Shown here: in pieces, positions 1 to 7,331 of the stretch
How the letters are laid out: each line of letters starts with the position of its first letter
How positions within the stretch are numbered: position 1 is the stretch's first letter
From: a bacterium
GTDB taxonomy: Bacteria > UBP6 > UBA1177 > JAKLFG01
DNA length: 36,168 bases
Reading direction: 5' to 3'
Assembly (NCBI GenBank): GCA_022711315.1
Contig: JAKLFG010000022.1
Span: 1 to 36,168 of the forward strand
Program-made: the position numbers and the translations under genes
The notes under the pieces: generated by a model
Databases searched by the model: none
The model's input: only the letters and a program-made list of their open reading frames with translations
Told to the model about the DNA's origin: nothing

Positions 1-1476
1 TAGTGCGCGCGCTGAACGATGTCTGCCGCGCCGCCAACGGCGCCTGCAGACCTCGGCGAGATCGCAGGCGCCGTTGGCGGCGCGGCAGACATCGTTCAGC
101 GCGCGCACTCCGTCGACAGGGCAGGCAGGGTCATCACCGGAGCAGATCTCGATGGCGTCGCAAAGGCCGTTGGCCACGCGGCATTCGTGACCGAGATCGC
201 GGTAGGCGTCGGTGGGACAGGCGTCGTTCTCACCGTCGCAGTATTCGGGGAGATCGCAGAGCCCCGCCTCGGCGCGGCAGAGGGTCTGGGCGTCGAGTTT
301 CCCGTCGGCGGGGCAGTCGGGACCGTTGCCGGCGCAATGTTCGACCGCGTCGCAGAGATCGGCCGCGGCACGACAGACGGTGGTGGCGGGTTCGTAATTC
401 GGCCGGCACAGGCCCGCGCCGTCGCAGGTGTCGGGTTTGTCGCAGACGGTATCGGCCGTATCGCCGCAGAGGGCGTCGACGGCGGCGAAGGTATGGCCGC
501 ACTGGTAGGAGTCGGTCGTCTCGGCGCAGGTATCGACGGTGCAGTCGTTCCGGTCGTCGCAGTCGAGCGGCAGCGCATCGGCGAACTGGTGCGCGGAACA
601 GGTGCCGTCGGCGGCGCAGGCGTCGACGCCGGTGCAGAACAGGCCGTCGTCGCAGGTCTTGCCCGCGATGATCGCGCCGGTCTCATCGGTGCACTGGTTG
701 ACACAGTAGAGGCCGCTGGGCGTGAAGGGCGCGTCGCAAGCGCAGGTCGGCTTCCCCGCCTGCACCGAGCAGGAGCCGTGCCCGGAACAGGTCACGCCGG
801 CGCACGGATCGGTGGCGGTGTCAATGTCGGGTTTCGCCTCGACCGTGTCCGTGGCCTGATCGACATCCTCGATGAGCGTATCGTCGTCGGAGCCCTCGGT
901 CACTTCCTGCAGGTAGAGGGCGAAATCGGTGAAGTGGCCCACCTGCGAGGTATAGCCGGTGCCGGCCATGATGGGGTCGCCGGCCATGATGGGGTCACCC
1001 GCCATGATGGGGTCGCCGGCCATGATGGGGTCGCCCGCCATGATGGGGTCGCCGGCCATGATGGGATCGCCCGAATGGCGGTTCTCCCACTGCTCGTTGC
1101 GGAATATCGAGGTGGTGAGCCGATGTCCTTCGGGGACGGTGATGGAGGTGTCGGCGAGGATGGTGAGCGTCACCGGCTCCTTGAACTTGAGGCCGGAGGG
1201 CTCGCAGCGAACCACTTTGCTCGCGACATTGCCGCTGTCGGGATACCCCTCCTTGTTGACAAGCGTTATGGAGATGTAGGCGTCCTCGTACAGCGCGCCC
1301 GGCGGGATCTCCATCTTGACCTCGCCCGACGAACTCTCGACGGTGCCGCCTTCGGCCGCCGCGACCTTCGTCTGCACCTTCTCGCCGGTCCCGCTTCCCT
1401 TCTTCTGGTCGCAGCCGGTGCCGGCGATCATCAGGGACAACAGCGGGATAAGGAACAGAATGAACGACCTTTTCAT
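1..1476 (-). CDS. Cys-rich repeat lipoprotein with ZU5-like domain and GDPIMA repeats (3' incomplete)
   Basis: The minus strand is open for 492 codons from an ATG at 1476 to the window edge, with no stop. Residues 1-22 are a lipoprotein signal with the probable lipidated Cys at 22 (...IAGTGC), so export to an outer membrane or cell-surface location is expected. Residues about 41-110 resemble a ZU5-type beta domain (GGTV..., IPPGAL, LKFKEPVTL). Six exact GDPIMA hexapeptides fill 136-171. An acidic linker follows, then an EGF-like segment near 224-262 (CSGHGSC...CACD) and Cys-rich modules. From about 368 to 477 these repeat a disintegrin-like pattern, CRxAxxxCDxxExCxGxxxxCPxD. The last 15 or so codons (nt 1-47) come from an inverted duplication and are probably not genuine. 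It has its own promoter and is divergent from the next lipoprotein gene. Function unknown; a surface adhesion or structural role is inference. Confidence 0.85.
   Translation of the reverse strand, partial: MKRSFILFLIPLLSLMIAGTGCDQKKGSGTGEKVQTKVAAAEGGTVESSSGEVKMEIPPGALYEDAYISITLVNKEGYPDSGNVASKVVRCEPSGLKFKEPVTLTILADTSITVPEGHRLTTSIFRNEQWENRHSGDPIMAGDPIMAGDPIMAGDPIMAGDPIMAGDPIMAGTGYTSQVGHFTDFALYLQEVTEGSDDDTLIEDVDQATDTVEAKPDIDTATDPCAGVTCSGHGSCSVQAGKPTCACDAPFTPSGLYCVNQCTDETGAIIAGKTCDDGLFCTGVDACAADGTCSAHQFADALPLDCDDRNDCTVDTCAETTDSYQCGHTFAAVDALCGDTADTVCDKPDTCDGAGLCRPNYEPATTVCRAAADLCDAVEHCAGNGPDCPADGKLDAQTLCRAEAGLCDLPEYCDGENDACPTDAYRDLGHECRVANGLCDAIEICSGDDPACPVDGVRALNDVCRAANGACDLAEVCRRRWRRGRHRSARAL
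2..109. repeat. Perfect 46-bp inverted repeat at the window edge
   Basis: Bases 2-47 are the exact reverse complement of 64-109, with a 16-base spacer (48-63). It lies inside the coding sequence of the lipoprotein at the very end of the window. Read on the minus strand, the disintegrin-like repeat is coherent down to about base 48 and then becomes Arg-rich nonsense. This looks like a fold-back assembly or amplification artefact, not a biological hairpin. Confidence 0.9.
964..1071 (-). repeat. Six 18-bp tandem repeats encoding GDPIMA
   Basis: Six in-frame 18-base units encode an uninterrupted (GDPIMA)x6 between the ZU5-like domain and the following conserved segment. The units differ only at synonymous positions (for example GGC/GGT and GCC/GCG), so the peptide is preserved while the DNA has drifted slightly. 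Copy number could vary by slippage. Confidence 0.95.
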
Positions 1477-1517
1477 CAGGGCCTCCCCAAGCAAAGATGT
1501 CACAAAAGAACGGGCCG

Positions 1518-1546
1518 ATTCTATACGCGCCACGCGCGAAAGTCAA
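1518..1546 (-). promoter_or_regulatory. Sigma-70-type promoter for the GDPIMA lipoprotein
   Basis: On the minus strand TTGACT (1546-1541), a 17-base spacer and TAGAAT (1523-1518) lie about 40 bases before the ATG at 1476. Confidence 0.65.
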
Positions 1547-1572
1547 ACATTAGGCATCCTCGTGCGGAAACA

Positions 1573-1600
1573 TTGTTTTTGTCGCGCCGCCGTCTATACT
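1573..1600 (+). promoter_or_regulatory. Sigma-70-type promoter for the lysozyme-like lipoprotein
   Basis: TTGTTT (1573-1578), a 16-base spacer and TATACT (1595-1600) precede the GTG start at 1635. This promoter diverges from the one at 1518-1546. Confidence 0.6.
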
Positions 1601-1634
1601 TCCCTCATCCGCATCACCTGAAGGGAGGCGTATC

Positions 1635-2843
1635 GTGAGAAAAGCATGCGTGATCGCCGCGACGATGTTCCTGTTCGCCGCTTGCGATACCGGCGGCGGC
1701 AAGCCCGCCGGTTCGGAGGGAGGGCCCTGCTACGGCAACGGCACCTGTGACGGAACGCTCACCTGCATCGACGATATCTGCCGTGATCTGAACGATTACG
1801 GTCTCGATGACGGCGACACGCTCGCCACCGACACCGCGCCCGACGATCAGCCTGACGAGGAACCCACTGACGATCAGACGGATCTGTCCGATCCGTCCGA
1901 CGAGTCGGTCGACACCGATACCCTGCCGCCCGACCAGTCGGATGCGTCGGCCGATGAGGTTTCCGATGCCGATACCGCCGAGTGCGTCGACGGTGCCATC
2001 TTCGCGGTCGACTGCGAAGGGAACGGCAAACAGGTGGCCGAATGTATCGGCGGTCAATGGGGGCCGTTCGGCGACTGCCTCAACATCACGGCGGCGGTGA
2101 TCGACCTCGCGGCGGGCTCGGCCTGCGCCGACTATTACTGGGAAGACCGCGGCGATGCGCCGCTTGCCTACACCCGCGGCATGGCGCTCGTCTTCGCCGG
2201 CGCTTACTGCCATCTCGACAGGAGCGATGTCGCGCTGGTCGCCACCGCCAAGACCGCCGACACCGAACACGACGCCCTCGCGTGGTACGACGAGATATTC
2301 AGCACGCTCGGCATGGACAACAGCATCGCCGGGGCCGACACCCTGCGCCACGCCTACACGCTCCTCCTCGGGCTCGGGATGCGCGAAAGTTCGGGCGAAC
2401 ACTGCTGCGGCCGCGACCAGTCGGCCGACAATGTCACCGCCGACACGGCCGAGGCGGGACTGTTCCAGACCAGTTACAACTCGCACATATTCAGCGATGA
2501 ACTCGATACGCTCTACGCCGACTGGAAGATATCCTTCGGCTCCGCCGCCTACCGATGCCTGCTCGATGTCTTTTCGGAGGATGTCTATTGCAGCGACGCC
2601 GACTGGGAGAACTACGGCACCGGCGAGGGGGTCCTCTTCCAGGATCTTGAGAAGCGATGTCCCATCTTCGCCGCCGAATACGCCGCAGTGATGCTCCGCG
2701 TGTCGGGCGGTTCGCTCGGCCATTACGGTCCGCTCCGGCGGCACGACGCCGAGGTGCGTCCCGAATGCGACGCGATGTTCGCCGATGTTCAGGCGCTCAT
2801 CGACGCCGATCCCTTCTTCTGCCGGTTCCTGCTGAATTATTGA
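1635..2843 (+). CDS. Lipoprotein with Asp-rich linker and lysozyme-like motif pair
   Basis: A 402-residue lipoprotein. The GTG start is chosen because AAGGGAGG ends 6 bases before it and it opens a lipoprotein signal with lipobox FAAC (Cys17). Residues 18-50 form a small Cys-rich segment (PCYGNGTC...CIDDIC). About 50-115 is an Asp/Ser/Thr/Pro linker, probably a surface tether. The remainder is globular with conserved-looking Cys pairs. Residues 247-280 contain GMRESSGEHC followed by AEAGLFQTS. An E-S-S pair about 24 residues before GLFQ recalls the catalytic Glu and GL(M/F)Q motif of the lysozyme/lytic transglycosylase superfamily. Glu251 would then be catalytic. That assignment is inference from two motifs, and no family was recognised over the full length. 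It converges with the macro-domain gene 20 bases downstream. Confidence 0.75.
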   Translation: MRKACVIAATMFLFAACDTGGGKPAGSEGGPCYGNGTCDGTLTCIDDICRDLNDYGLDDGDTLATDTAPDDQPDEEPTDDQTDLSDPSDESVDTDTLPPDQSDASADEVSDADTAECVDGAIFAVDCEGNGKQVAECIGGQWGPFGDCLNITAAVIDLAAGSACADYYWEDRGDAPLAYTRGMALVFAGAYCHLDRSDVALVATAKTADTEHDALAWYDEIFSTLGMDNSIAGADTLRHAYTLLLGLGMRESSGEHCCGRDQSADNVTADTAEAGLFQTSYNSHIFSDELDTLYADWKISFGSAAYRCLLDVFSEDVYCSDADWENYGTGEGVLFQDLEKRCPIFAAEYAAVMLRVSGGSLGHYGPLRRHDAEVRPECDAMFADVQALIDADPFFCRFLLNY

Positions 2844-2862
2844 GGGAAGCGGCTCGTTCCGC

Positions 2863-3387
2863 TCACCAGACGCCGTGGTCCCGGAACACCTGCCGGTCGG
2901 CCGCCGAAAAGAAGACGAACAGCACCCGTTCAAGTGGTCCGGACAGCGCCGTCTCGCGGATGAAACGGCCGACGATGCCGGCGGCGCGCTCTTTCGGGAA
3001 GCCGTACACGCCGGTCGAGATGGCGGGGAAGGCGATGCTTTTCGCCCCCAGTTCCGCCGCCACCCGGTAACTGTTGGCGTAGGCGTTGAGGAGCAGGCCG
3101 TCCTCGGTCTTGCCGCCGCCGTGCCAGACGGGACCGACGGTGTGGATGACCCACCGGGCCGGAAGGTTGCCGGCGGTCGTCGCGACCGCCTCTCCGGTCG
3201 GCAGGCCGTCGGGGAACTGTTCGCGCCGTATCGCCTCGCACGCTTCAAGTATCGCGGGTCCTCCGGCGCGGTGTATCGCGCCGTCCACGCCTCCGCCCCC
3301 CATGAGGGTACGGTTCGCGGCGTTGACGACGGCGTCCACGGCGATCTTTGTGATGTCGCCGGTCAATGCCTCTATCTGCGCGCTCAT
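2863..3387 (-). CDS. Macro-domain protein (probable O-acetyl-ADP-ribose deacetylase, YmdB-like)
   Basis: The 174-residue product is essentially one macro domain, the usual length for stand-alone bacterial members. Visible motifs are GDIT near 10, the NAAN pair in VDAVVNAANRTL, the Gly-rich loop GGGGVDGAIH, VIHTVGP, and the phosphate-binding loop STGVYGFP. The family binds ADP-ribose and hydrolyses O-acetyl-ADP-ribose or mono-ADP-ribosyl groups in the cytoplasm. The ATG at 3387 has a strong Shine-Dalgarno (CGGAGGGG) and a consensus promoter. Its substrate cannot be told from sequence. The gene is monocistronic and convergent with the upstream lipoprotein. Confidence 0.93.
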   Translation of the reverse strand: MSAQIEALTGDITKIAVDAVVNAANRTLMGGGGVDGAIHRAGGPAILEACEAIRREQFPDGLPTGEAVATTAGNLPARWVIHTVGPVWHGGGKTEDGLLLNAYANSYRVAAELGAKSIAFPAISTGVYGFPKERAAGIVGRFIRETALSGPLERVLFVFFSAADRQVFRDHGVW

Positions 3388-3412
3388 CGGTCCCCTCCGG
3401 AAAATACAGCGG

Positions 3413-3441
3413 ATGGTACGCGATATCTAGATGTCCGTCAA
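3413..3441 (-). promoter_or_regulatory. Promoter of the macro-domain gene
   Basis: Minus-strand TTGACG (3441-3436), a 17-base spacer and TACCAT (3418-3413) lie 26 bases before the start codon. Confidence 0.65.
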
Positions 3442-3527
3442 GGGAGGCATTGACGGCTGAAAACAAACGGTCCGCTCTCTAGTTAGTCCCGCCTAAATAA
3501 AATTCGCTCGACTTTAAAAGAATTAGG

Positions 3528-3555
3528 TTGACAAAACTCCGGGCCGTATTATAGT
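3528..3555 (+). promoter_or_regulatory. Promoter of the iscS-iscU-mtaB operon
   Basis: Consensus TTGACA (3528-3533), a 16-base spacer and TATAGT (3550-3555) sit 30 bases before the iscS ATG. The upstream 60 bases are AT-rich. I see no convincing IscR or other Rrf2-type operator. Confidence 0.75.
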
Positions 3556-3585
3556 AGCAAACGACGACGGTTGACGGAGTGATCC

Positions 3586-4776
3586 ATGGAGCGGATATAT
3601 CTCGATTACAACGCCACGACGCCGGTCCGGGCTGAAGTGCGCGACGCGGTGATGCCTTTCCTGAACGAACTCTTTGGCAACCCTTCATCGCGCCATCTCG
3701 AAGGGCGGCAGGTGAAAACGAAGATCGAGGCGGCCCGCGCGCAGGTGGCCGCGGCCATCGGCGCCGAGCCGGAGCGGGTCGTCTTCAACGCCGGCGCGAC
3801 CGAGGGGAATGTCTCGGTCCTGCGCGGCTATCAGGTGAACTACAAGGATAAGAAGGGGCGCAACCATATCATCGTGAGCGGCGTGGAGCATCCCGCCGTG
3901 TACGACACCGCCAAGAAGATGGCGGGTGAGGGGTACGAGGTGACCTTCGTGCCGGTCGACGGAGAGGGGAACCTCGACATGGCGTTCCTGAAAAGCGCGG
4001 TGACGGAGCGGACCGGGCTCATATCGGTGATGACGGTCAACAACGAGACCGGCGTCATCTACCCGGTGAAGGAGATCGCGAAGATCGCCCATGAGAAGGG
4101 GGCGCTGTTCCACACCGACGCGGTGCAGGCGGTCGGCAAGATGCCATTCGATGTGAAGGATATCGACGCCGACTTCGTGACGATATCGGCCCACAAGTTC
4201 TACGCCCCGAAAGGTGTCGGCGCGATCTATATCAAGAAGGGGAAACGGCTCGACCCGCTGCTGACCGGCGGCCATCAGGAATCGAACCGCCGCGCCGGGA
4301 CCGAGAATGTGGCCGGGATGATCGCGATGGGCCGGGCGCTCGAACTGGCGATGGGTGAGATGGCATCCGACCGCGAACGGATAGGGAAGATACGCGACGA
4401 GTTCGAGCGGCGCATCCTCGCCGAGGTGCCCCACACGCGGCGCAACGGCGGGGAGAATAACCGGCTCTACACCACGAGCAACATATCCTTCCGCTTCGTC
4501 GAAGGCGAGGCGGTCCAACTGAAACTCGACCATTTCGGCATCGCCGTCTCGACCGGGTCGGCCTGTTCGTCGGGGACGCTCGATCCGAGCCATGTCATCA
4601 TGGCGATCTGCAACGGCGATGAGGAGGAGGCCCATTCGAGCATCCGCTTCAGTTTCGGGAAGTATTCGAAGATGGAGGAGGTGGGGTATGTCGTCGACCG
4701 CGTGAAAGAGGTCGTCGCGCAACTCCGCAGTTTTTCTCCGTTGTATGATAAGTTTTTGAGTTCACAAGGAAAGTGA
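3586..4776 (+). CDS. iscS: Cysteine desulfurase (IscS/NifS family)
   Basis: A class V PLP aminotransferase-fold enzyme of 396 residues that takes sulfur from L-cysteine as an enzyme persulfide for Fe-S cluster and thiolation pathways. The start MERIYLDYNATTP is the typical family N-terminus. The PLP lysine is Lys204 in SAHKFYAPKG, with EHPAV (Glu101-His102) and TDAVQ upstream. The persulfide cysteine is Cys327 in STGSACSSGTLDPSHV, the long-loop class I arrangement. GGAG lies about 8 bases before the ATG. The next gene is the IscU scaffold, 7 bases downstream, followed by a radical-SAM methylthiotransferase that needs Fe-S clusters, so the operon is functionally coherent. NifS and IscS cannot be separated from sequence alone. 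No nif genes are nearby. Confidence 0.95.
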   Translation: MERIYLDYNATTPVRAEVRDAVMPFLNELFGNPSSRHLEGRQVKTKIEAARAQVAAAIGAEPERVVFNAGATEGNVSVLRGYQVNYKDKKGRNHIIVSGVEHPAVYDTAKKMAGEGYEVTFVPVDGEGNLDMAFLKSAVTERTGLISVMTVNNETGVIYPVKEIAKIAHEKGALFHTDAVQAVGKMPFDVKDIDADFVTISAHKFYAPKGVGAIYIKKGKRLDPLLTGGHQESNRRAGTENVAGMIAMGRALELAMGEMASDRERIGKIRDEFERRILAEVPHTRRNGGENNRLYTTSNISFRFVEGEAVQLKLDHFGIAVSTGSACSSGTLDPSHVIMAICNGDEEEAHSSIRFSFGKYSKMEEVGYVVDRVKEVVAQLRSFSPLYDKFLSSQGK

Positions 4777-4783
4777 GGCCGTC

Positions 4784-5161
4784 ATGGACTACACCGAAAA
4801 GGTCATGGACCACTTCATGAACCCGCGAAATGTGGGTAAGATCGAGAACGCCGACGCCATCGCCGAGGTGGGCAATCCCTCATGCGGCGATGTGATAAAG
4901 ATGTATCTCCGGATACAGGGGGAGACGATCGAGGATATCAAGTTCCAGACCTTCGGGTGCGGCGCCGCCATCGCGGTGAGTTCGCAGACCACCGAGATGG
5001 TCAAAGGGAAGTCGCTCAAGGAGGCGCTCGACCTTACCCGCGATCAGGTGGCCGAGGAGTTGGGCGGCCTGCCCCCCATTAAGATGCACTGCTCCAATCT
5101 CGCCGCCGACGCGCTTCATCAGGCGGTGAAGACCTACATGAAGGAACATGGCCTCTCCTAG
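4784..5161 (+). CDS. iscU: Iron-sulfur cluster scaffold protein (IscU/NifU N-terminal type)
   Basis: The 125-residue protein has the length of IscU, not the longer three-domain NifU. It carries the three cluster-ligand cysteines Cys34 (NPSCGD), Cys59 (FGCGAA) and Cys103 (KMHCSNLA), and Asp36, which tunes cluster release. It accepts sulfur from the upstream cysteine desulfurase and assembles a transient [2Fe-2S] cluster in the cytoplasm. The canonical LPPVK chaperone-binding motif appears as LPPIK at 96-100, supporting an Hsp70/Hsp20-dependent IscU role, although no hscA/hscB is in the window. Its last 14 bases overlap the start of mtaB, so translation is probably coupled. Confidence 0.95.
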   Translation: MDYTEKVMDHFMNPRNVGKIENADAIAEVGNPSCGDVIKMYLRIQGETIEDIKFQTFGCGAAIAVSSQTTEMVKGKSLKEALDLTRDQVAEELGGLPPIKMHCSNLAADALHQAVKTYMKEHGLS

Positions 5162-6371
5162 CGGCCCGCGCCGCGTCGCCATCATCACCTTCGGCTGCAA
5201 GGTAAATCTCTTCGAAAGCGAACAACTCGCCGCGGCCCTGTCGGGCTACACGCTCGTCGAACCCGACGACGGCGCCGACCTTTACATCGTCAACGGCTGC
5301 ACCGTCACCGCGGCGGCCGACGCGCAGGTCCGTTCGATGGCGCGGCGGCTGGCCCGCACCGGCGGCGCGGTGATCGTCACCGGCTGTTACGCCCGCACCG
5401 ACGATCTCCACCGGCCCCATGAGCCGGGGATCGTCTATCTGCCCGACATCGCGGCGGTGGCGAAGTATCTTGAACGGGTGGTGAACGACGATTTCACCGT
5501 GCTGCGCGCCCGGCCGGTCATAAAAATTGAGGACGGCTGTACCGGATCGTGCGCCTACTGCATCATCCCCTCGGTCCGCGGCCGCGATATCCGCAGCGTG
5601 CCGCCGGACAGGGTCGAAGAACTTCTGCACAGCGTTCATGAACGGGGGTACCGCGAGGTGGTGCTGACCGGCATCCATGTCGGGAAGTACGGCCACGAGA
5701 GGGCCGATGGCGCGCGGCTCGCCGATATCGTGGAGATGGCTCATGCCATCGTCGGGCGGGTGCGGCTCTCCTCGCTCGAGGCCGACGAGATAGACGACCG
5801 GCTCCTCGCGCTCGCCGCCGCCGGGAAGATACTGCCGCACTGGCACATCCCGCTGCAGGCGGGGAGCGACGCGGTGCTCCGGGCGATGCGCCGCCCGTAC
5901 GATACTCGACTTTTCGCCGCCAAGGTGCGCGCCGTCGCGGCGGCCTACCCCGAACCGCCCGCCATCGGCACCGACATCATCGCGGGGTTCCCCGGCGAGA
6001 GCGACGCCGATCTCGACGCGGCGCTCTCTTTCATATCGGCGCTTCCCTTTACCTACGGTCATGTCTTTCCCTTCTCGCCGCGGCCCGGCACCCCGGCGGC
6101 CGACCTGCACAGGAAGATCGGCGTGCCGCCCGATGTGAAAAAGGAACGGGCCCGCCGCCTGCGGGAACTGTTCGCCGCGAAGAGGCGCGAGTTCCAGCGG
6201 TCGCAGGTGGGTCGCGCGATGAAGATGATACTCGAAACGGAGGTCGCCCCCGACCGGTTCGAAGGGACGACTGACACCTACTTTCAACTTACCTATCGCG
6301 GGAAAGGGCAGGTCAAAGACCTGAAAAAGGTCATCATCAAAAAAGAAGGGAAGGGGTATGTTGCCGAGTAG
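5148..6371 (+). CDS. mtaB: tRNA t6A37 methylthiotransferase (MtaB-like)
   Basis: A 407-residue radical-SAM methylthiotransferase that adds a methylthio group to t6A37 of ANN-decoding tRNAs. The N-terminal UPF0004 domain holds three cluster cysteines: Cys17 (FGCKVN), Cys51 (NGCTV) and Cys80 (TGCYA). The radical-SAM CxxxCxxC is Cys131/135/138 (GCTGSCAYC). The C-terminus carries a short TRAM-like segment (about 345-405). FGCKVN and NGCTVT place it nearer MtaB than MiaB or RimO. The ATG at 5148 lies inside iscU, 14 bases before its stop, and the protein consumes the Fe-S clusters that the two upstream genes build. Its TAG stop forms part of a palindromic repeat shared with other gene ends here. 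Confidence 0.92.
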   Translation: MASPSGPRRVAIITFGCKVNLFESEQLAAALSGYTLVEPDDGADLYIVNGCTVTAAADAQVRSMARRLARTGGAVIVTGCYARTDDLHRPHEPGIVYLPDIAAVAKYLERVVNDDFTVLRARPVIKIEDGCTGSCAYCIIPSVRGRDIRSVPPDRVEELLHSVHERGYREVVLTGIHVGKYGHERADGARLADIVEMAHAIVGRVRLSSLEADEIDDRLLALAAAGKILPHWHIPLQAGSDAVLRAMRRPYDTRLFAAKVRAVAAAYPEPPAIGTDIIAGFPGESDADLDAALSFISALPFTYGHVFPFSPRPGTPAADLHRKIGVPPDVKKERARRLRELFAAKRREFQRSQVGRAMKMILETEVAPDRFEGTTDTYFQLTYRGKGQVKDLKKVIIKKEGKGYVAE

Positions 6372-6393
6372 GGGCGCGCCAACGGCACGCCCT
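6369..6393. repeat. Palindromic gene-end repeat, copy A
   Basis: This begins TAGGGGCG, ends CGCCCT and folds into a short stem. It spans the stop codons of two convergent genes (mtaB TAG at 6369-6371 and the minus-strand TAG at 6394-6392). It is the most diverged member of the family also seen at 14554, 15521 and 15569. Confidence 0.55.
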
Positions 6394-7168
6394 ATAAGGA
6401 TGTCCCGAATATCCGCTCTATCTGCGGGATGCTTTCGCGGAGGTCGTTCGGCTCGAGTTCGAACACCGCAGTGTCGACCTTCATCGCCGGCAGGTTGGTG
6501 ACGATGGTGGAGAAGTCTATCGTCCCTTTGCCGATCGGCCAGTGGCGGTCGTCGGCGCCGTCGTTATCGTGCAGGTGCAGGTGGGTGATCCGGTGACCGA
6601 GATGGTCGATGATGCGGACGACGGGATATTTCGCGAAGCAGGCGATGTGGCCGACATCGAGACAGAACTGCGTCTCGTGATTCTGTGCGATCATCGCGTC
6701 GAATATCGCGAGGTCGGTCTCGTAGGTGTTCTCCCAGCAGAGCGCGACGCCATGGGCCCGGGCGTGCATCTCGAGCGATTCTTTCCGGGCGAGGAACCGG
6801 TTCAGCCACTTGAGGCGGGAGTCGTCGGAAAGGAGCGCCGGCACCGTCGTGTGGGTCACCGCCTTTTGCGCGCCGAGTATCTCGCAGAGTTGGAGACCTT
6901 CGCGCAGGGTCCGTTCCGAATAGTCGCCGATCCAGCGGTCGAAACAGCCGAGGTTGAGCCCGTAGAAGGGAAGATGGACCGAGAGTTCGTATTCCTTGAG
7001 GTCGCGGGCGAGTTGCCGGTAGGTCGCGTCGTCGATCGAGCGCATGAGCGAGGTGTCGTTGAGCGTCACCTCGATGCCGAAGGTGCGGCCGTTCACCTGA
7101 TGATGGGCCAGATGGCGGGCCGGATCCTCGAGGAGGTAGCGCAGTTTTTCGAACACCATGAAGCGCAT
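6392..7168 (-). CDS. Sugar phosphate isomerase/epimerase-like TIM-barrel protein
   Basis: A 258-residue protein of the xylose isomerase-like TIM-barrel/AP endonuclease 2 superfamily. Likely metal ligands fall in the usual order: Glu in CWENTYETD, Asp/His in FCLDVGHIACF, His in HLHLHDNDGADDRHWPIGKG, and Glu in AVFELEPND. The reading frame extends further upstream, but the ATG at 7168 is chosen. It follows ACGGAG by a normal spacing, lies just after a consensus promoter, and gives the family's usual length. The substrate is unknown; sugar phosphate or cyclitol isomerisation is the family-level guess. It ends convergently against mtaB inside a palindromic repeat. Confidence 0.8.
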   Translation of the reverse strand: MRFMVFEKLRYLLEDPARHLAHHQVNGRTFGIEVTLNDTSLMRSIDDATYRQLARDLKEYELSVHLPFYGLNLGCFDRWIGDYSERTLREGLQLCEILGAQKAVTHTTVPALLSDDSRLKWLNRFLARKESLEMHARAHGVALCWENTYETDLAIFDAMIAQNHETQFCLDVGHIACFAKYPVVRIIDHLGHRITHLHLHDNDGADDRHWPIGKGTIDFSTIVTNLPAMKVDTAVFELEPNDLRESIPQIERIFGTSL

Positions 7169-7196
7169 CGGGGACTCCGTTTCAAAAAGCGGGGCG

Positions 7197-7225
7197 ACTA
7201 TAGCGGGGCGCAACGATTTTGTCAA
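7197..7225 (-). promoter_or_regulatory. Promoter of the TIM-barrel gene
   Basis: Minus-strand TTGACA (7225-7220), a 17-base spacer and TATAGT (7202-7197) form a near-perfect sigma-70 promoter about 29 bases before the chosen ATG. It fixes that start over the longer open frame. Confidence 0.8.
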
Positions 7226-7263
7226 CAGTCGGGAGGGCGTCCGGCAAAAAAGAGCAAAATAAC

Positions 7264-7292
7264 TTGATATCGCTCGTCTTTCCGGCGATGAT
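7264..7292 (+). promoter_or_regulatory. Candidate promoter of the DUF2891 gene
   Basis: TTGATA (7264-7269), a 17-base spacer and the weak -10 GATGAT (7287-7292) lie 40 bases before the ATG at 7332. Confidence 0.4.
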
Positions 7293-7331
7293 GCAAAACG
7301 GACAACGGTGGTCGTGAAAAGGAGGAGGGCG

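Noticed and set aside
19..1638. 539-codon plus-strand open frame over the first lipoprotein gene
   Set aside because: It is the antisense shadow of the minus-strand gene, which has a signal peptide, Cys modules and promoter. The shadow's composition is low-complexity and it starts in the artefactual palindrome.
3442..3555. IscR/Rrf2-type operator before iscS
   Set aside because: A GACT half-site lies near 3510, but the second half does not match the known palindrome, so the similarity is within chance for an AT-rich promoter.
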